NCBI GenBank assembly: GCA_023269825.1
Contig: JAGDWI010000003.1
Location: 124,001 to 188,000, forward strand
DNA: 64,000 nucleotides
Source of the DNA: Desulfurococcaceae archaeon
GTDB lineage: Archaea; Thermoproteota; Thermoprotei_A; Sulfolobales; Desulfurococcaceae
Direction: 5' to 3'
The position numbers and the translations under genes are program-made. The notes under the pieces are model-generated. The model was not told the DNA's origin. It saw only the letters and a program-made list of their open reading frames with translations, and made no database searches. The stretch's first letter is position 1, and every line of letters starts with the position of its first letter. Shown here piece by piece: positions 62,923-64,000 of this stretch.

Positions 62923-64000
62923 ATGAAAACTAGCAATGGGGAATTTTCGCTTCTCCAGTCACGTGATCTCCACGTGCTTCCATATAAGAGGAGCTTCGAA
63001 AAAATCATTAAGTCACCCTGTTATCTCCTCAATGTATATTATGATGGAAAAATTGGAAAAGCAGTAATGGAGTTCCTAAGTGAAGACGGCTCGAGGATCA
63101 TTAAGGTACCTGATCCCTATGGACATAAACCCTATTTTCTAACCGATGAAAACCCAGATGAGTTGAAAAAGAAAATCACAGATGATAGTTTAGAAGGTTT
63201 CGAGGAAGTCGAGAAAATTAACCCGTTAACAATGCAAAGGATAAAATTAACTAAAGTAGTCACGAAAGATCCTCTCGCTGTTAGAAAACTGAGGAGTAAA
63301 GTCGGTAACGCGTGGGAAGCGAAGATCAAGTATCATGCTAACTACATATATGACATGGATCTCATCCCGGGAATGCGCTACGTTATCTCAAATAATGAGT
63401 CAAAAAAACCTATACTCGTTGAACCAGTAATACCCGAGGAAGTCATTAAAACCATTGAAAAAATCTTCGAGAAGGAACCTGATTTAACCAGAGCGCTAGC
63501 AAAGGAGTTCGCGAAACTCTTCGAGGAACCACCGCCTAAGGCTAAGAGAGCATCCATAGATATCGAGGTGTATACTCCATTTAGAGGTAGGGTTCCAAAC
63601 CCGAAGCTCGCAGAGTACCCTGTTATAAGCTTAGCTATCGCAGGGAACGATGGATTCAGGAAAGTGTTTATGTTTTCACGGCCATTCAAGAACTCATTTC
63701 TCTACGCGAGTGAGGAGGTTTACCCTGCGAACGCTGAAATAGAGATCTTTGACTCCGAGAAAGCAATGCTCTTAGAGTTCTATAAAGCTGTTTCCAGGTA
63801 TCCAATCATTTTAACATATAATGGAGATAAATTCGACTTGATATATCTATACACAAGATCACTTAAACTAGGTATACCGAGGTACCTTATTCCCATACAA
63901 ATAAAGGAGGATTTGGCGAGATTTGAGTCGAGCATACACTTAGACCTATACAGGTTTTTCTCAAATAAAGCGATTAAGAACTATGCTTTCGGGGGGAAAT
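62923..64000 (+). CDS. polB: Family B DNA polymerase, N-terminal part (cut by window edge)
   Basis: The frame from ATG 62923 runs to the window end, 359 residues seen of about 800. It begins with the N-terminal polymerase domain and reaches the 3'-5' exonuclease: Exo I is DIEVYTP with D213 and E215, and Exo II is NGDKFD at 300-305. It thus keeps proofreading residues. The palm motifs lie beyond the window. A GTG at 62914 is also in frame and overlaps the NAC stop. Which crenarchaeal PolB type it is cannot be settled. Confidence 0.92.
   Translation, partial: MKTSNGEFSLLQSRDLHVLPYKRSFEKIIKSPCYLLNVYYDGKIGKAVMEFLSEDGSRIIKVPDPYGHKPYFLTDENPDELKKKITDDSLEGFEEVEKINPLTMQRIKLTKVVTKDPLAVRKLRSKVGNAWEAKIKYHANYIYDMDLIPGMRYVISNNESKKPILVEPVIPEEVIKTIEKIFEKEPDLTRALAKEFAKLFEEPPPKAKRASIDIEVYTPFRGRVPNPKLAEYPVISLAIAGNDGFRKVFMFSRPFKNSFLYASEEVYPANAEIEIFDSEKAMLLEFYKAVSRYPIILTYNGDKFDLIYLYTRSLKLGIPRYLIPIQIKEDLARFESSIHLDLYRFFSNKAIKNYAFGGK

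Overview
The window looks like a chromosomal segment of a hyperthermophilic crenarchaeon (Thermoproteota), most like Desulfurococcales. Supporting signs are an undivided RNA polymerase B subunit with split A'/A'', a crenarchaeal-type TFB, archaeal and eukaryote-like ribosomal proteins (S28e, L24e, S6e, L7Ae, S24e, S27ae, L15e, S3ae, L37ae), exosome, proteasome and KEOPS genes, many TTG and GTG starts, and small introns at the canonical 37/38 position in four of five tRNA genes. The assignment is inferred from gene content and order. The species cannot be named from the sequence alone.

Layout. 1-9 kb: tRNA modification (TmcA end, Sua5), a UbiX-like flavin prenyltransferase, a Cys-rich unknown, tRNA-splicing endonuclease with a PhoU-like partner, a B12-type radical SAM protein, and glycyl-tRNA synthetase with two small downstream genes. 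9-14 kb: ureohydrolase, Rpo12, aIF1, TFB, tRNA-Gln, the endonuclease dU/Cdc6 pair, tRNA-Ala. 13.8-25.3 kb: the Rpo5-Rpo2-Rpo1N-Rpo1C-L30e-NusA-S12-S7-EF1A-S10 block. 25.3-30 kb: tRNA-Ser and S13-S4-S11-Rpo3-L18e-L13-S9-Rpo10-S2. 30 kb: a 456-base gap holding a decayed TnpB-type transposon end. 30.4-35 kb: MEMO, type 2 IPP isomerase, DUF2118, GluRS, L7Ae. 35-44.4 kb: S28e/L24e (divergent), aIF5B, S6e, aIF2-gamma, PIN nuclease, Rpo7, Spt4, dephospho-CoA kinase, S24e, S27ae, Kae1, Bud32, XTPase. 44.4-50 kb: S15, a degenerate RecJ/Cdc45-like protein, a Pcc1-type KEOPS subunit, S3ae, a nucleotidyltransferase, DUF2095, YchF. 50-58.5 kb: L15e, a COG1325 protein, two RNase P proteins, tRNA-Leu, an HMA-like protein, proteasome alpha, SBDS, Rrp4-Rrp41-Rrp42, L37ae, Brix, a second Pcc1-type protein, prefoldin beta, DUF3194. 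58.5-64 kb: EF-2, tRNA-Asn, beta-CASP RNase, NAC, and the start of a family B DNA polymerase.

The genes mostly form long same-strand runs with short gaps or 4-base overlaps. They cover transcription, translation, RNA processing and tRNA modification. A Shine-Dalgarno core GGTG lies about 5-9 bases before most starts, and I used it to choose between start codons. Where I moved a start, this is said in the entry.

I do not see a self-contained new defence or metabolic system. The most unusual signals are: genes whose best start codon is not ATG/GTG/TTG (ATA for endA, CTG after an 11-base tandem duplication for the DUF3194 gene); an RNase P Pop5 subunit with an N-terminal membrane helix; the TnpB remnant at an operon breakpoint; two Pcc1 paralogues; and several small conserved-looking unknowns.
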